A DNA stretch of 64,000 bases from a virus. The stretch is taken from IMG/VR virus record IMGVR_UViG_3300043395_002615, positions 1 through 64,000 of that record. The stretch is one strand, 5' to 3'. The position numbers were made by a program, and so were the translations under genes. The notes beneath the pieces were generated by a model that was not told the origin of the DNA, searched no databases, and worked only from the letters and a program-made list of their open reading frames with translations. Position 1 is the first letter of the stretch. Every line of letters begins with the position of its first letter. Below, piece after piece: positions 27,549-37,034 of the stretch.

Positions 27549-28112
27549 TCAGAAGTTAATACGGGCCTCAACCTCACCGGTTGAAGCATTGACGGCGGTT
27601 ACAACAAGCCAACCATTAGCGGCAGTGGCAGTCTCAGCCCAGTAACCGGCAGAATCATTGCCAGTGCCGGGGGTGAGGTAGTCACCAACAGCGACAGTTG
27701 GAGTGGCACCAAGGCCAGCAACCATCACGCGAGCGGTTGGGTAATTCTGACGGGTGAGGAATGAAGTAGCAGTGGTATTCTTGAATGCCACCTTTACGTC
27801 CTCGCCATTTACAACCTGCACGGGCTCACCAGCGGGAACCGTGTCGAAGTCAGAGTAGGTTGAGAGATATGGGTCCTGACCAATGTGCTGAATGTGCTCA
27901 TAAACTAGAACACCGCCAGTACCTGGCTTGGGCTTGGCCTGAGCGCCAGTGGCAAGCTCTACACCAAGACGACCAGTAGCTGAATCGGCCTCACCGCTAA
28001 GTACCACAGGGGCACCAATGGGAAGGTCGGTTGAGCCATCTAGGTAGTATCGGCCAGCGCGATTGCCGCCCTTAGGAGTTACTCTAAAAGAAAAATTACG
28101 ACCGTAAGACAT
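27549..28112 (-). CDS. Capsid decoration-like protein (187 aa)
   Basis: MSYGRNFSFRVTPKGGNRAGRYYLDG; Gly/Ala/Val-rich beta protein with PIGAPVVLSGEA and VAVGDYLTPG turns, like the head-decoration proteins often encoded beside the capsid gene. It has a strong AAAGGAGGG site 6-8 bases from ATG, implying high expression. Function inferred from location and composition. Confidence 0.65.
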   Translation of the reverse strand: MSYGRNFSFRVTPKGGNRAGRYYLDGSTDLPIGAPVVLSGEADSATGRLGVELATGAQAKPKPGTGGVLVYEHIQHIGQDPYLSTYSDFDTVPAGEPVQVVNGEDVKVAFKNTTATSFLTRQNYPTARVMVAGLGATPTVAVGDYLTPGTGNDSAGYWAETATAANGWLVVTAVNASTGEVEARINF

Positions 28113-28135
28113 TGCTAAACCCTCCTTTCAAAAAT

Positions 28136-28855
28136 TTATAGGTAACGAACGTCAACACCACGGTTACGAGCGCCGAAAACATCAGCGGCAACAGAACCAG
28201 TTGTGGTGTGGTCATCATTGCGGACATTGGACATTGCAGTCTCGGGGATTACGTCAGCCTCAGCCTCACCATTCTCGTCCTCATCGGCGCGAGCGGTGGA
28301 AGCAACAGCCTTCCAATCCTCAATAACTGCCTCAAATGCGTCGTCCTCCATCGCTACCCAGCGATCAAGGTTGGCATCAATGTAATCATCTGCGAACGGA
28401 GCCGCAGTCTTTACTGCCTCGCGGCGAGCCTCACGACGGGCCTGAACCAGTGCAGCCTGCTCAATAGCAGCAGCCTCAGCATCTAGATAAGCAACAAGCT
28501 CATCATACTTTGCCTCAGCAGCAGCAACACGGATTTCAGCCTTATCAAGGTCTGCCTGTAGCTCGGCAATCTGACCATCCAATTCAGTACGAGCCTGAGA
28601 AGTACGAAGCTCCTCAATCTCTGACTGCAGCTCAGCGACCTTAGTCTCGGCAGCAGCCTGAAGAGGGGCGACAGCCTCGGTTACAGCAGCAGTAAACTCA
28701 TCTTCGGTATAAGTCTTCATGTCACCCCCTCCAATGGAGTAATCATTATTGTTAATGGAAATATCCTCATTGCAGAAGGGACAATCCTCTGCAATGTGAT
28801 CGGCGGTTTCCGGCTTCTCTTTTAAGAGTAGATCATGAAAATCTTTAAGAATCAT
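28136..28855 (-). CDS. Scaffold-like head protein with N-terminal Cys pair (239 aa)
   Basis: ATG 28855 (MILKDFHDLL) chosen for AAAGG seven bases upstream; a GTG five codons earlier is an alternative. A CPFC motif lies near residue 25. Residues about 45-150 form a long Ala/Glu-rich coiled coil (AELQSEIEELRTSQART), the hallmark of capsid scaffolds. The C-terminal half is acidic, ending with VFGARNRGVDVRYL. It is located between protease and decoration/capsid genes. The N-terminal Cys pair is unusual for a scaffold and may bind metal. Confidence 0.7.
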   Translation of the reverse strand: MILKDFHDLLLKEKPETADHIAEDCPFCNEDISINNNDYSIGGGDMKTYTEDEFTAAVTEAVAPLQAAAETKVAELQSEIEELRTSQARTELDGQIAELQADLDKAEIRVAAAEAKYDELVAYLDAEAAAIEQAALVQARREARREAVKTAAPFADDYIDANLDRWVAMEDDAFEAVIEDWKAVASTARADEDENGEAEADVIPETAMSNVRNDDHTTTGSVAADVFGARNRGVDVRYL

Positions 28856-28913
28856 AACTTTACCTTTCACGCCTGAAACAATAACGACTATGCGTAATTA
28901 AATTAAACTAAAA

Positions 28914-29738
28914 TTAAAGAATTGTCCTAAAATTAAGGACGGTTTTTTCTGCGAGATGAAGTGCAGAAGGAGCATTGTCGTTATCTGAAGCAACTTCTTT
29001 TGCATTAGTTAGGCTAAGAATCTCAAACATTAGAGACTCCCACTTAGCTGGATCTAGGTGAGGAACACTACTAGCAACCTCATCATAAACTCGCTGTTTT
29101 TCCTCGTCAGACGCAACCTCATCAATAGAAGCGTTCTTCCAACCTGGACGATCAGGTGGAAGAATTAAACCACCTGCTAAGAAAGTCGGATTATTCAACT
29201 GACGATAAGAAGCACGGCTCTTAATGTGGTCACAATAATTTTCTGACATTGGGCCGGCATAATCAAAAGTTTGCCCACAGCCCATTGGGCCAGCACAAGT
29301 TACAGACTCAGAAACGCACTCCATTGACTGGTGAAGAGCGCCCATATCATAAGCCTTCTCAACCATTCCAAGCTCCTCTGGGAAGTAATACTTCCAGAAA
29401 ACTGAGGCTGTTTCGATATAAGCATTCATCTCCTGATCTTTAGGATAGATCATTTCCGAACCAACATATGCACCAACGATATAGTTCTGCCTATGACCCA
29501 TATTCATTGGTGAATAGTCAATGCTTGGCTTGGAAACACGAAGATCTTCAAGAGACCAATACTGACCATTGCTATTAGCATTGTCAGCCTCAACATACTT
29601 GCCAATAATATATCTAAACATTGGGTTTGTCTTTATGACACTTGAAGCCCAATGGGAAGCCATATCACGATCATGATTAATAAGTTCAGCCGATGATGTG
29701 AAATAAAATGAGTTTGAGTTCTCTGTTAAAATCGTCAT
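28914..29738 (-). CDS. Capsid maturation protease-like protein (274 aa)
   Basis: Placed directly after the portal and before the scaffold, the normal protease slot. ATG 29738 (MTILTENSNSF) is preferred; a TTG at 29771 overlapping the portal stop is possible. The segment MNMGHRQNYIVGAYVGSEMI followed by ALHQSMECVSESV resembles the His and Ser regions of phage prohead serine proteases. A cysteine-rich stretch (TCAGPMGCGQTF ... ENYCDHI) after the putative Ser region may be a metal knuckle. The protease assignment is by synteny plus these partial motifs. Confidence 0.7.
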   Translation of the reverse strand: MTILTENSNSFYFTSSAELINHDRDMASHWASSVIKTNPMFRYIIGKYVEADNANSNGQYWSLEDLRVSKPSIDYSPMNMGHRQNYIVGAYVGSEMIYPKDQEMNAYIETASVFWKYYFPEELGMVEKAYDMGALHQSMECVSESVTCAGPMGCGQTFDYAGPMSENYCDHIKSRASYRQLNNPTFLAGGLILPPDRPGWKNASIDEVASDEEKQRVYDEVASSVPHLDPAKWESLMFEILSLTNAKEVASDNDNAPSALHLAEKTVLNFRTIL

Positions 29739-29767
29739 AATTGTTGAACGTCCTTTAAAACTACAAA

Positions 29768-31420
29768 TCAACTAGGCTTTACAACTGGGGTTGTAAACGA
29801 TTCTGGATTAGTGCCACCAGTAGAACCACTACCATTTGGAGTGACAACACTACGTCCTTCTGGGTTTGCTGGGTTAACCGGATTTGGCGAAGAGAATGGA
29901 ACATTAACTGGTGAGAAAATCTCATCCATAGTCTCTGCCTCACGCTGGCGCTTAATTGCCTCATCTTGTTCAAGAATGTCAAGTTCAGCAAGAATTGTTT
30001 CACGAGAAATATCGCCACGATCACGAAGCTGCTGCATGTAATTAGCAATATTTGGATCAAAGTCCAGAGCAATTCTTCTTGGATAGAAAGCCATCTTCGG
30101 CTCAGTCAAAAGCTGATCGTTCTTCATCCACATTGGGCGGAAAACGTTTCGCATGAACGAGTCACGAATATGGTCACGACGAGCCTCCATTGAAGAAGCA
30201 ATAACCTTTAGAAGCTTCATTGAATCATCGGTTGCAGTACCAGCAGCATAGTTGCCAGTTGATAGAATCTGATACATTCTTGCAGTAATACGTGAATCAA
30301 TACCATTGTATCGCTCTGGAGCAAGAGTTTTATCAGTCTTTGGAGTAATGATTTCAATATTCAGACGATGGTCACCAACAATAATTGGAACACGAGAAGT
30401 TGTCTGAACCTGAGCACTTAATTGCTCCAACTCTTGCGGTCGGGCAGGATGGTCTTTGTCGCCTTTCTTAATCAAGATAATAGCATTAGTGCTTCCGAGG
30501 ATTGCTGAACGGTCCATCTCGCGAAGCTGCTGCTTGAGATCAAGAAGCTCGAACACCGACTCCATACGCACAGAAGCGAAACGCTGATAATGGGGGCGTG
30601 TTGATGTGATGCGCCAAACATTCTCTGGTCTTAGTAGATACATTCTGCTTTCTATCGCAGTCTGGCCAGTAAGCTCCATAAGATATCTAAGCTCATCTCT
30701 ACCAGCATCCCTAATAGCGGGATTAGTTGAATTCCAAGGCTCATATTTTCTTTCAATCAACTGATTTACAATCAGATCAGAAGTATTATAACCAGCAAGA
30801 GTATCAAACTCCTGCGACTCTGACTTATCAGCAAGATAAACCAATCTTTCCTGATTGAACATGAAGTTTCCAACAGGAATAACCTTCATAGGATCAAGAT
30901 AGGTAATACCCTGAGGAACAAGAAGATCTTTATACTCCTTCTTCCTTCCCTTACCCTTAACCTTATAAGATTTTCTAGTATAAAGAACTGCGGGATAGCA
31001 CTGAGAAATAGTGAACAGCTCTCTCCATCCTTCACGAAGACGTTCTGGAAGATCGATCTCATCAACAATCTGATTCCAGATATTCTGCTCGTTCTCGTCA
31101 TCACATTCCATAGCAATGCGCTTGAAAGCTAACTGCTCAGTAGTCTCAACTACGTTAGAAACAGCATCATCTCTTTCAACTGCCTGCTGAGCAATCTGGA
31201 ACTTGTCAAAAATGCTAGAAGGATTCACATACCTATCACGATCAAAGATCGTCCTTCTACGAGAAGCGCCCTGAGAATTAACAGCCCAACGGCGAATAGC
31301 AGCAACCTCAGGATGGCTCATAATTTCACTCCTGATTTCAGGTGTCATAGATACACCATCTTCAGCAATAAAAGAAATACCAAACTCTGGATCAAACTCA
31401 ATTTCTGAACCTTCAGGCAT
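29768..31420 (-). CDS. Portal protein (550 aa)
   Basis: Follows the terminase block and has the size and helical/beta pattern of siphovirus portals: MECDDENEQNIWNQIVDEIDLPERLREGW (quoted here only by its ends, near residues 105-135), then the clip/stem region with KVIPVGNFMF, a long helix (SVRMESVFELLDLKQQLR), and a C-terminal tail rich in Pro, Asn and Ser. GGGG/TAAAA upstream of ATG. The portal is the dodecameric DNA channel at the head vertex. Confidence 0.85.
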   Translation of the reverse strand: MPEGSEIEFDPEFGISFIAEDGVSMTPEIRSEIMSHPEVAAIRRWAVNSQGASRRRTIFDRDRYVNPSSIFDKFQIAQQAVERDDAVSNVVETTEQLAFKRIAMECDDENEQNIWNQIVDEIDLPERLREGWRELFTISQCYPAVLYTRKSYKVKGKGRKKEYKDLLVPQGITYLDPMKVIPVGNFMFNQERLVYLADKSESQEFDTLAGYNTSDLIVNQLIERKYEPWNSTNPAIRDAGRDELRYLMELTGQTAIESRMYLLRPENVWRITSTRPHYQRFASVRMESVFELLDLKQQLREMDRSAILGSTNAIILIKKGDKDHPARPQELEQLSAQVQTTSRVPIIVGDHRLNIEIITPKTDKTLAPERYNGIDSRITARMYQILSTGNYAAGTATDDSMKLLKVIASSMEARRDHIRDSFMRNVFRPMWMKNDQLLTEPKMAFYPRRIALDFDPNIANYMQQLRDRGDISRETILAELDILEQDEAIKRQREAETMDEIFSPVNVPFSSPNPVNPANPEGRSVVTPNGSGSTGGTNPESFTTPVVKPS

Positions 31421-31422
31421 TT

Positions 31423-31725
31423 TTACCCCTTACTCATTTCCCACTCGGAAGTATTAATTGATGCTACTCTTGACCAAATTTTAAACTGAAAATCAGTCTC
31501 TTTCAGAAATGGAACAATCTCCTCAAACTTAAAATCATTTAAAAGACGATTCTTAGATGAACCTATCAGATTGTTCATATAAGTTGCTCTAGCTGAAAAT
31601 CCAGAAAGTTTCTTAAGAATTCTTGAAGGATCATCCAAGTTTCCAAATTCACCCATTTCCCTCAAATAACCCAAAAGTTCCTCTCGCCAACCCTTAACTA
31701 CCTCTTCTGAAGAGTTTTTTTCCAT
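31423..31725 (-). CDS. Hypothetical protein between terminase and portal (100 aa)
   Basis: MEKNSSEEVVKGWREELLGYL; helical, with a GGAGG site six bases upstream of the ATG. No family recognised. It ends three bases before the portal start. Its location in the packaging block suggests a role in portal or terminase assembly, but nothing in the sequence proves it. Confidence 0.6.
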   Translation of the reverse strand: MEKNSSEEVVKGWREELLGYLREMGEFGNLDDPSRILKKLSGFSARATYMNNLIGSSKNRLLNDFKFEEIVPFLKETDFQFKIWSRVASINTSEWEMSKG

Positions 31726-31974
31726 TTTCTACCTCCATTTACGTCATTCAACCCGTTGAAATCAATTGCAGACTTTACAGCATCAGCAAGTGTTGGTGAT
31801 CGCAAAATAAAACATTCGAACGGATATACCAGTTCTATATAGAAAGTATTTTTTATAGAACTATTTACAACAATGAACCAGTCAGAAAAGCATTCATCGC
31901 ATACCCAAAACTTTATAGAACCCTCTAATCCTCTAAGCTTTGGATAATCTGATCCGCACTGAATACAGGCGATG
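31698..31974 (-). CDS. Zinc-ribbon-like small protein lacking a standard start codon (about 90 aa)
   Basis: Right after the terminase stop, the +1 frame is open to 31698 and encodes CIQCGSD followed about 18 residues later by CDEC, a classic two-knuckle zinc ribbon, then IELVYPFECFILR and a basic C-terminus. There is no ATG, GTG or TTG in this frame between the terminase stop and the first Cys pair. Either a rare start (ATC or ATT near 31960) is used or ribosomes slip +1 at the terminase end. Upstream in-frame ATGs exist only deep inside terminase. Left end is the stop; the right end is approximate. Confidence 0.5.
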
Positions 31975-33597
31975 CTAGAGAAATAGCATTGGAGGTGGCT
32001 CCCACTGCCTGTCGTTGCTGTTGATGAAGTCTTCGATAACTTGCTGCTGGAACGCAAGAACTGCCATACGACACGCATCAAGTGTGTGAAAGTTTCCATT
32101 GCTAAAGATCCTTTTCCTACCATAAGAGTCCATAGCCGCCTTAGCAAAACTCCAAGTCTGCCCCTGAAACTCAGCAATAATAGACTTATCGTAAGGAAGT
32201 ATAAGCGTCTGTTCATCTACCATACCCCTAAGAATATCGGTACTCCACTCAAGAACATTCCTATGAATTGCAGCCTCTTTATAACCATCTGGAGAATTCT
32301 CATCAATAGTAATTGAATCATCAAATTCTGCAATAATCTTTTCAGAAAAGTTATAGCCCTTGATTCTTGATGTTAGATTTTTAAGATTAGGATCTTCCCT
32401 AGTTGCTTTCTGAACATAATCAAACAAAGGCAAACCAGCTCCAGTTGAGTCCATTGCAAAAGCGACTGGCCTATAGAGATCAAGAAGATGAAGAATCGCA
32501 GCAGCCTGATCTGGAGCAGCAACCTTCTTTAGAAGAATTCTTGCAAGAAGTTTAAGACAAGTCTTACCTTTTCTAGTTTTGTTATCTTCAGCAAAGATTA
32601 CAATAGAACTAGGAGCAATAGTCCAACCAAGGTCCATGCCAATCCAAAAACGCTTATAAGATCTATGATTTCCTGGAAGATCTAGAAGAGGAATAATTGA
32701 ACCATACTCACGTACAGCAGCCTCATCAATCTCTAAAGATGTGTATTCAAATTCGTTATAATTGCTTCCAACATCAACATCAGTAGCAGCCATAAGACGG
32801 TAAAGTACAAAGATTGGTGAGTTCTGGTCACCGGGCAAACCAAGAATATTACGTCGATAATCAACAGAATCTACGTGACCACCATACTCTTGAATCTTTT
32901 GCTCACGCTCTTCTGTAGTCCAGTTTGGGCGAAACATTGCCGGTAAAGCATGAACTTTCCAACCACTATCTGGCTGACAACGCTCATCGAAACCACCACC
33001 AACACCACGGGTTACCCCATGAGCACGCCAACGAGCACGGGGATTCTGGATCTTTACAGTCTCAATAATTTCTGCCCAAGCCTGTTCAGGGAAATCCGAA
33101 GCCTCGTCCTGTTCAAGCCAAAGAGGGTGAGTACCCTTCAAACCCTTACCATCACGCTGAGGAATACGGCCAATAATTCGACCTCCGTTGACAAAGTTAA
33201 TCATGAAAGGTCTGTGCTTAATGCCACCACGACCCTTAGCAATCATCTCTCTTGCAAGCCTATTGTTAGTATATAGAGATTCAATGTTGTCGGTAACAGC
33301 ATCAAGATGGATACCCTCTGGCGCTGTGATGACCATTTCTTCACCAGGGCAAACAAATGGGAAAGCGTAGGCCCTGAACTTGATTGACAACGATTTGCCA
33401 ACTGAACGACTGCCTCTGTCAATCTGCTTCTGATCTTTACATCTCCACCAGAACCACTGCACAGGCCAAGCCCTAAAAACGCTGTCATCCTGCGTTTCGT
33501 CAAGAAAAGAAAATTCTGCTAGATCAAGGCCAGACTCATCTTGAAGTATAGAAAATAGGTAGCATTCCTCTTCTGAGAGATTCTCATAAACACTCAT
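31975..33597 (-). CDS. Large terminase subunit (540 aa)
   Basis: DNA-packaging motor with ATPase and nuclease. Walker A variant GSRSVGKS at residues 62-69, Walker B LWLEQDE with Asp164-Glu165, and a C-terminal RNase H-like nuclease with Asp322 (IGMDLGW) and Asp383 (FAMDSTGAG). The protein ends PPPMLFL. It lies upstream of the portal and downstream of two small genes that may supply the small subunit. The length fits the family. Confidence 0.93.
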   Translation of the reverse strand: MSVYENLSEEECYLFSILQDESGLDLAEFSFLDETQDDSVFRAWPVQWFWWRCKDQKQIDRGSRSVGKSLSIKFRAYAFPFVCPGEEMVITAPEGIHLDAVTDNIESLYTNNRLAREMIAKGRGGIKHRPFMINFVNGGRIIGRIPQRDGKGLKGTHPLWLEQDEASDFPEQAWAEIIETVKIQNPRARWRAHGVTRGVGGGFDERCQPDSGWKVHALPAMFRPNWTTEEREQKIQEYGGHVDSVDYRRNILGLPGDQNSPIFVLYRLMAATDVDVGSNYNEFEYTSLEIDEAAVREYGSIIPLLDLPGNHRSYKRFWIGMDLGWTIAPSSIVIFAEDNKTRKGKTCLKLLARILLKKVAAPDQAAAILHLLDLYRPVAFAMDSTGAGLPLFDYVQKATREDPNLKNLTSRIKGYNFSEKIIAEFDDSITIDENSPDGYKEAAIHRNVLEWSTDILRGMVDEQTLILPYDKSIIAEFQGQTWSFAKAAMDSYGRKRIFSNGNFHTLDACRMAVLAFQQQVIEDFINSNDRQWEPPPMLFL

Positions 33598-34110
33598 CTA
33601 GCCACCAATCATTTTTTTATACCAAGAGGTTGCAGTCTCTGGATTCTTAATCAAAAGTGAATTAAAAGCATTTAAAACTATATAAATTCTATACTCAAGA
33701 AAATAAGATGGATGCTTGTTAAATGCAACAGCAATTTTTTCAATTACCTCTATAGAAGGAGAATCTTGTCCAGTTAAAAGTCTCTGTATATGAGACTTGC
33801 TTAAACCAGTCTTCACATTCAAAGAACGAACAGATCTTCCACCAGCCAAAACTTTAAAAGCCTTATCAAACTCTGCTGAAGAGTAGTCCCTGTCAAGTAT
33901 CTTATTAAGTCTTTCTAAGCCATCTGTCTTAGTGAGACTCGGTCTCTTCCCAGGGGTAGAAACTTTTCGCTCAGACTTCAGAACATCGCCAAGCATCTTG
34001 ATGAATACATCGTCATGTTCTATTGCATCAGACCAATCGACGCCATCAATGCTTGGATACATTGACTTAATTTTTTCGTATCTCTTGTCCCAAGAAGTTT
34101 TCTTTGACAT
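33598..34110 (-). CDS. Helix-turn-helix protein, candidate small terminase (170 aa)
   Basis: Residues about 90-130 form an XRE/Cro-type helix-turn-helix (SLNVKTGLSKSHIQRLLTGQ then SIEVIEKIAVAFN). Directly upstream of and abutting large terminase. It could be the DNA-recognising small terminase or a regulator; synteny favours the former. The start overlaps the stop of the preceding gene. Confidence 0.65.
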   Translation of the reverse strand: MSKKTSWDKRYEKIKSMYPSIDGVDWSDAIEHDDVFIKMLGDVLKSERKVSTPGKRPSLTKTDGLERLNKILDRDYSSAEFDKAFKVLAGGRSVRSLNVKTGLSKSHIQRLLTGQDSPSIEVIEKIAVAFNKHPSYFLEYRIYIVLNAFNSLLIKNPETATSWYKKMIGG

Positions 34111-34763
34111 TATAGATCACGAATCCAAGTTGCTTGATTTTTTCTAAGTGCCTTATCAATTTCTTCAAACTCTTCAAATCTGCCCTTAAACCAATCAACT
34201 AGATTTTGCAGATTTGCACCAAACTCTTTTCTTTCAGAATCAGAAGAATTCTCATAAAGAGTTATCAGTGCTCTTGCTTCCATTAGCAATTCGATTGCTT
34301 TTGCAGCTTGCTCATTCCTTGAAATACCAAACTCTTTTGCCCTGATTCCAAGCATCTGAATATATTCAGCTATAGAATCGCCCTTATCCTTATCACGAGT
34401 TGACTTATCGATACCAAGATCCTTTTTAATTCCTCGGATCTCTCTTGAATATGTCTCAATAGACTTCTGAACTTCAGTTGGATTAATCTTACGACCATAA
34501 TAGTCTTCTTCTGCAAGAATCCATATACCCCAACGATAACACATAAGTTCCATAACAAGAATTCTGTCAAGCTCCAAAATATCTGAAACGTTTTTAAACT
34601 TGTTATCAGTCAAGTACCTCTTATGAACTTGATCATAGTAATCAGCTTCAGACTGATTCATTACTTTGATCGTAGCCCCAGATGGAGTAGTAACATCTAC
34701 GCCAAGAACTAGACCCTCGTCATCATCATCAATTATCTGGCTAATATCGAAATCGTCAGTCAT
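34110..34763 (-). CDS. Terminase-associated helical protein (217 aa)
   Basis: ATG 34763 (MTDDFDISQIIDDDD) is preferred over ATG 34775 because AGG lies five bases upstream. Acidic N-terminus, long helical middle (EAFEADYYDQVHKRYL-like; DILELDRILVMELMCYRWG), and a C-terminal helical pair. It resembles, from memory, proteins placed before the HTH/terminase genes in actinophages and may be the small terminase itself. No firm motif. Confidence 0.55.
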   Translation of the reverse strand: MTDDFDISQIIDDDDEGLVLGVDVTTPSGATIKVMNQSEADYYDQVHKRYLTDNKFKNVSDILELDRILVMELMCYRWGIWILAEEDYYGRKINPTEVQKSIETYSREIRGIKKDLGIDKSTRDKDKGDSIAEYIQMLGIRAKEFGISRNEQAAKAIELLMEARALITLYENSSDSERKEFGANLQNLVDWFKGRFEEFEEIDKALRKNQATWIRDL

Positions 34764-34787
34764 GATACCTATCATTTACGAACTAAA

Positions 34788-34807
34788 TGTCCCAGTATTT
34801 AGGGACA
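34788..34807 (-). terminator. Weak hairpin between sugar cluster and packaging genes
   Basis: TGTCCC (34788-34793) pairs with GGGACA (34802-34807) around an 8-base loop. On the minus strand it is followed by TTTAGTT rather than a full T-tract. It sits in the only gap (about 45 bases) between the epimerase gene and the terminase block and could attenuate transcription. Confidence 0.4.
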
Positions 34808-35779
34808 CTAAATCATATCATTCATGACCTGATCATAAACCCATGAATAAGTCTTCTCAAGGCCGGCCTTCAATGACTCACTCGGCTTCCACCCTAAAAC
34901 CTCTTCAATCAAAGTGTTATCACTATTTCTACCTCGAACACCTTGAGGAGCTTCCAAATTGTAGACCCTCTGAAGATTGACGCCACCAATCTCCTCAACA
35001 ATCGAAACAAGCTGATTAATTGAAACAAGTTCGCTGCTTCCAAGATTTAAAGGATCGTGATAAGAGCGGCTCATCATTCTTGATATACCATCAAGACATT
35101 CATCAACATAAAGGAAAGATCTGGTCTGATTGCCATCTCCCCAAATTTCAATAATTTTATCACCAGTAATTGCAGCAACTGCAACCTTTCGACAAATTGC
35201 TGCTGGAGCCTTTTCTCTCCCACCCTTGTAAGTGCCATATGGACCAAAGATATTATGGAATCTAGCAATAACTGTTTCTAGGCCAGTCTCTAACCTATAA
35301 AACATAGCTATCTCTTCACCAAACAACTTCTCCATCCCATAGCCAGGCTCTGGATCTGCTGGCCAAGCATCTGTTTCTTTGAGAGAAACTTGCTCAATTT
35401 GCTGAATCTTGTCATTGTAAACACACGCAGATGAAGCATAGAAAAACTGCGAAACCTCGTTCAGTTCTGATGCTCTCAGCATATTGATGGTCACAAGAGC
35501 TGACTGCATACAGTCAACCCTATGAGTTGCAATGAAACCCATACCACCCATATCTGCTGCTAGATTATAGACAACATCTGCACCAATCGTCTTATCGCAA
35601 CAATTATCAAAATCTCTAAGATCGCAATCAGGTCTATTCTTAGCGTTACGATGAACCTGATACCACTCTTCAAGTGGCTTAATATCTACAGCGGTAACAG
35701 AATTACCTTTTGCCAAAAGTTTTTTAACAAGATGACCACCGATGAAACCACCAGCACCAGCAACAACTACATTATTCAT
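34808..35779 (-). CDS. GDP-mannose 3,5-epimerase-like NAD-dependent epimerase (323 aa)
   Basis: Extended short-chain dehydrogenase. Nucleotide-binding glycines at 8-14 (GAGGFIG), catalytic Tyr147/Lys151 (YGMEK), DMGGMGFI near residue 77 and RFHNIFGPYGTYKGGREKAP at 173-192. The last two segments closely match plant and bacterial GDP-mannose 3,5-epimerase, which converts GDP-D-mannose to GDP-L-galactose (and GDP-L-gulose). It is the last gene of the glycan cluster, overlapping the preceding gene. Expected cytosolic; NAD+ is the tightly bound cofactor. Confidence 0.85.
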   Translation of the reverse strand: MNNVVVAGAGGFIGGHLVKKLLAKGNSVTAVDIKPLEEWYQVHRNAKNRPDCDLRDFDNCCDKTIGADVVYNLAADMGGMGFIATHRVDCMQSALVTINMLRASELNEVSQFFYASSACVYNDKIQQIEQVSLKETDAWPADPEPGYGMEKLFGEEIAMFYRLETGLETVIARFHNIFGPYGTYKGGREKAPAAICRKVAVAAITGDKIIEIWGDGNQTRSFLYVDECLDGISRMMSRSYHDPLNLGSSELVSINQLVSIVEEIGGVNLQRVYNLEAPQGVRGRNSDNTLIEEVLGWKPSESLKAGLEKTYSWVYDQVMNDMI

Positions 35780-36291
35780 GATTTACTCGCAATAAAAAGA
35801 TCCATAGAACGATTAAGTTCAATATCAAAATTATATAATCTTGACAAATTGTGAATATCTGCCATAGACGGATATCCCTCTTCTGAGCCAAACAGTCTTA
35901 AATCATCAACGATGACAATATGTGACTGATAAGACTTAAAAATAGTTATCAGTTCTCTTACTATAGGGGTTTCGGAAGGAGGCATAAGACCATCAGATCG
36001 ATTCACATTATGTGCATCAAGAAACCATACAGCAGGCTCATGGATATGAAACTCAAATAAATCAATCCAATCACTAGAATCACCATGAATTAATTTAATA
36101 TTATTAGTGTTCCAAAATCTTTCAATACAAGAACGATAAAGATCTTCCATAAATTCAATAGAAATTACCTGCTTAAAATTTTGAGAAGCCCAAAAAGTTG
36201 TCTCACCAACAGCAGTCCCAGTCTCAACAAAAACATCTCTACCATCTTTGACAGATAATACTATATCATAAAATTCTTCTGGATTATTCAT
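35776..36291 (-). CDS. SAM-dependent methyltransferase-like protein (171 aa)
   Basis: Rossmann pattern: VFVETGTAVGETT (motif I-like, residues about 20-32), VISIEFMEDLY (acidic residue binding the ribose), IKLIHGDSSDW (motif II/III) and VWFLDAHN. It resembles the small class I methyltransferases found in sugar clusters. The fused stop/start overlaps on both sides show one operon. Substrate unknown, likely a sugar hydroxyl. Confidence 0.65.
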   Translation of the reverse strand: MNNPEEFYDIVLSVKDGRDVFVETGTAVGETTFWASQNFKQVISIEFMEDLYRSCIERFWNTNNIKLIHGDSSDWIDLFEFHIHEPAVWFLDAHNVNRSDGLMPPSETPIVRELITIFKSYQSHIVIVDDLRLFGSEEGYPSMADIHNLSRLYNFDIELNRSMDLFIASKS

Positions 36292-37034
36292 AGCGGATCT
36301 TTCGCTTTCAAAGTTTTCAAAATGTAAGAATGAGTTCTATCAATCTCTGGAGATTGCTTTCTCCAATCTGAAACAGGGTTGACTGTGTTATATACATATA
36401 AAGGAATATCTATATATTTGTATCTTCCACCAGCAAGTTCAAGACAAGGAATCATTACAGCAGTATCACCAGCACACTTAAACCAAGAACCATCTGGCCA
36501 AGTAAAATCAGACTCATCTAAATTTTTGAAAAGCAAATACTTAACTGTTCTAAGATGATTAAAAAGAATCCCATGTTTATAAGCAGACTTTCTATAGGAG
36601 TTCGCCAAAACAACTTCTCTTGGATAAGGAGCTGGTTGAGGGCAGGTTTTTGAATATGGCTCTGTTACATAATTTCCATAAGTCATCAAGTAATTACCAG
36701 AACTATAAACCGCTTCCAGCCTTTTTAGAACATTTCTATTTATAAGCCAATCGTCACCATCAACCCAAACAATAACATCATCATCTTCGGGCTCTAGCTT
36801 TGAGATTGCTTCTACTTGAGAATATAAAGCCCCTTTATTATTTTTATGAAGGATGCTTAACCAGCCATGCTCTTCACAAAAAGACCTTATAAAAGGCCAC
36901 TGGTTTCTATCAGTAGAAGCATCATCAACAACACATACATTATAATTCGTATATGACTGATCAGCGATAGAAGCCAGCGTCTTAGGAAGCCAATCCATAG
37001 AATTATAACTTGCTACAACTATCTGAAACTTCAT
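36288..37034 (-). CDS. GT2-family glycosyltransferase (248 aa)
   Basis: Classical GT-A N-terminus: FQIVVASYNSMDWLPKTLAS, CVVDDASTD (nucleotide-sugar binding Asp pair), and VWVDGDDWLI (DXD-like metal site near residue 95). The C-terminal half has the usual aromatic acceptor region. Cytoplasmic, no membrane segments. Donor not determinable from sequence. Confidence 0.8.
   Translation of the reverse strand: MKFQIVVASYNSMDWLPKTLASIADQSYTNYNVCVVDDASTDRNQWPFIRSFCEEHGWLSILHKNNKGALYSQVEAISKLEPEDDDVIVWVDGDDWLINRNVLKRLEAVYSSGNYLMTYGNYVTEPYSKTCPQPAPYPREVVLANSYRKSAYKHGILFNHLRTVKYLLFKNLDESDFTWPDGSWFKCAGDTAVMIPCLELAGGRYKYIDIPLYVYNTVNPVSDWRKQSPEIDRTHSYILKTLKAKDPL

Noticed and set aside
28924-28952. Plus-strand hairpin GTCCT/AGGAC followed by T's
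   Set aside because: Resembles a terminator on the plus strand, but no plus-strand gene leads into it and it lies inside the 3' end of the protease gene.
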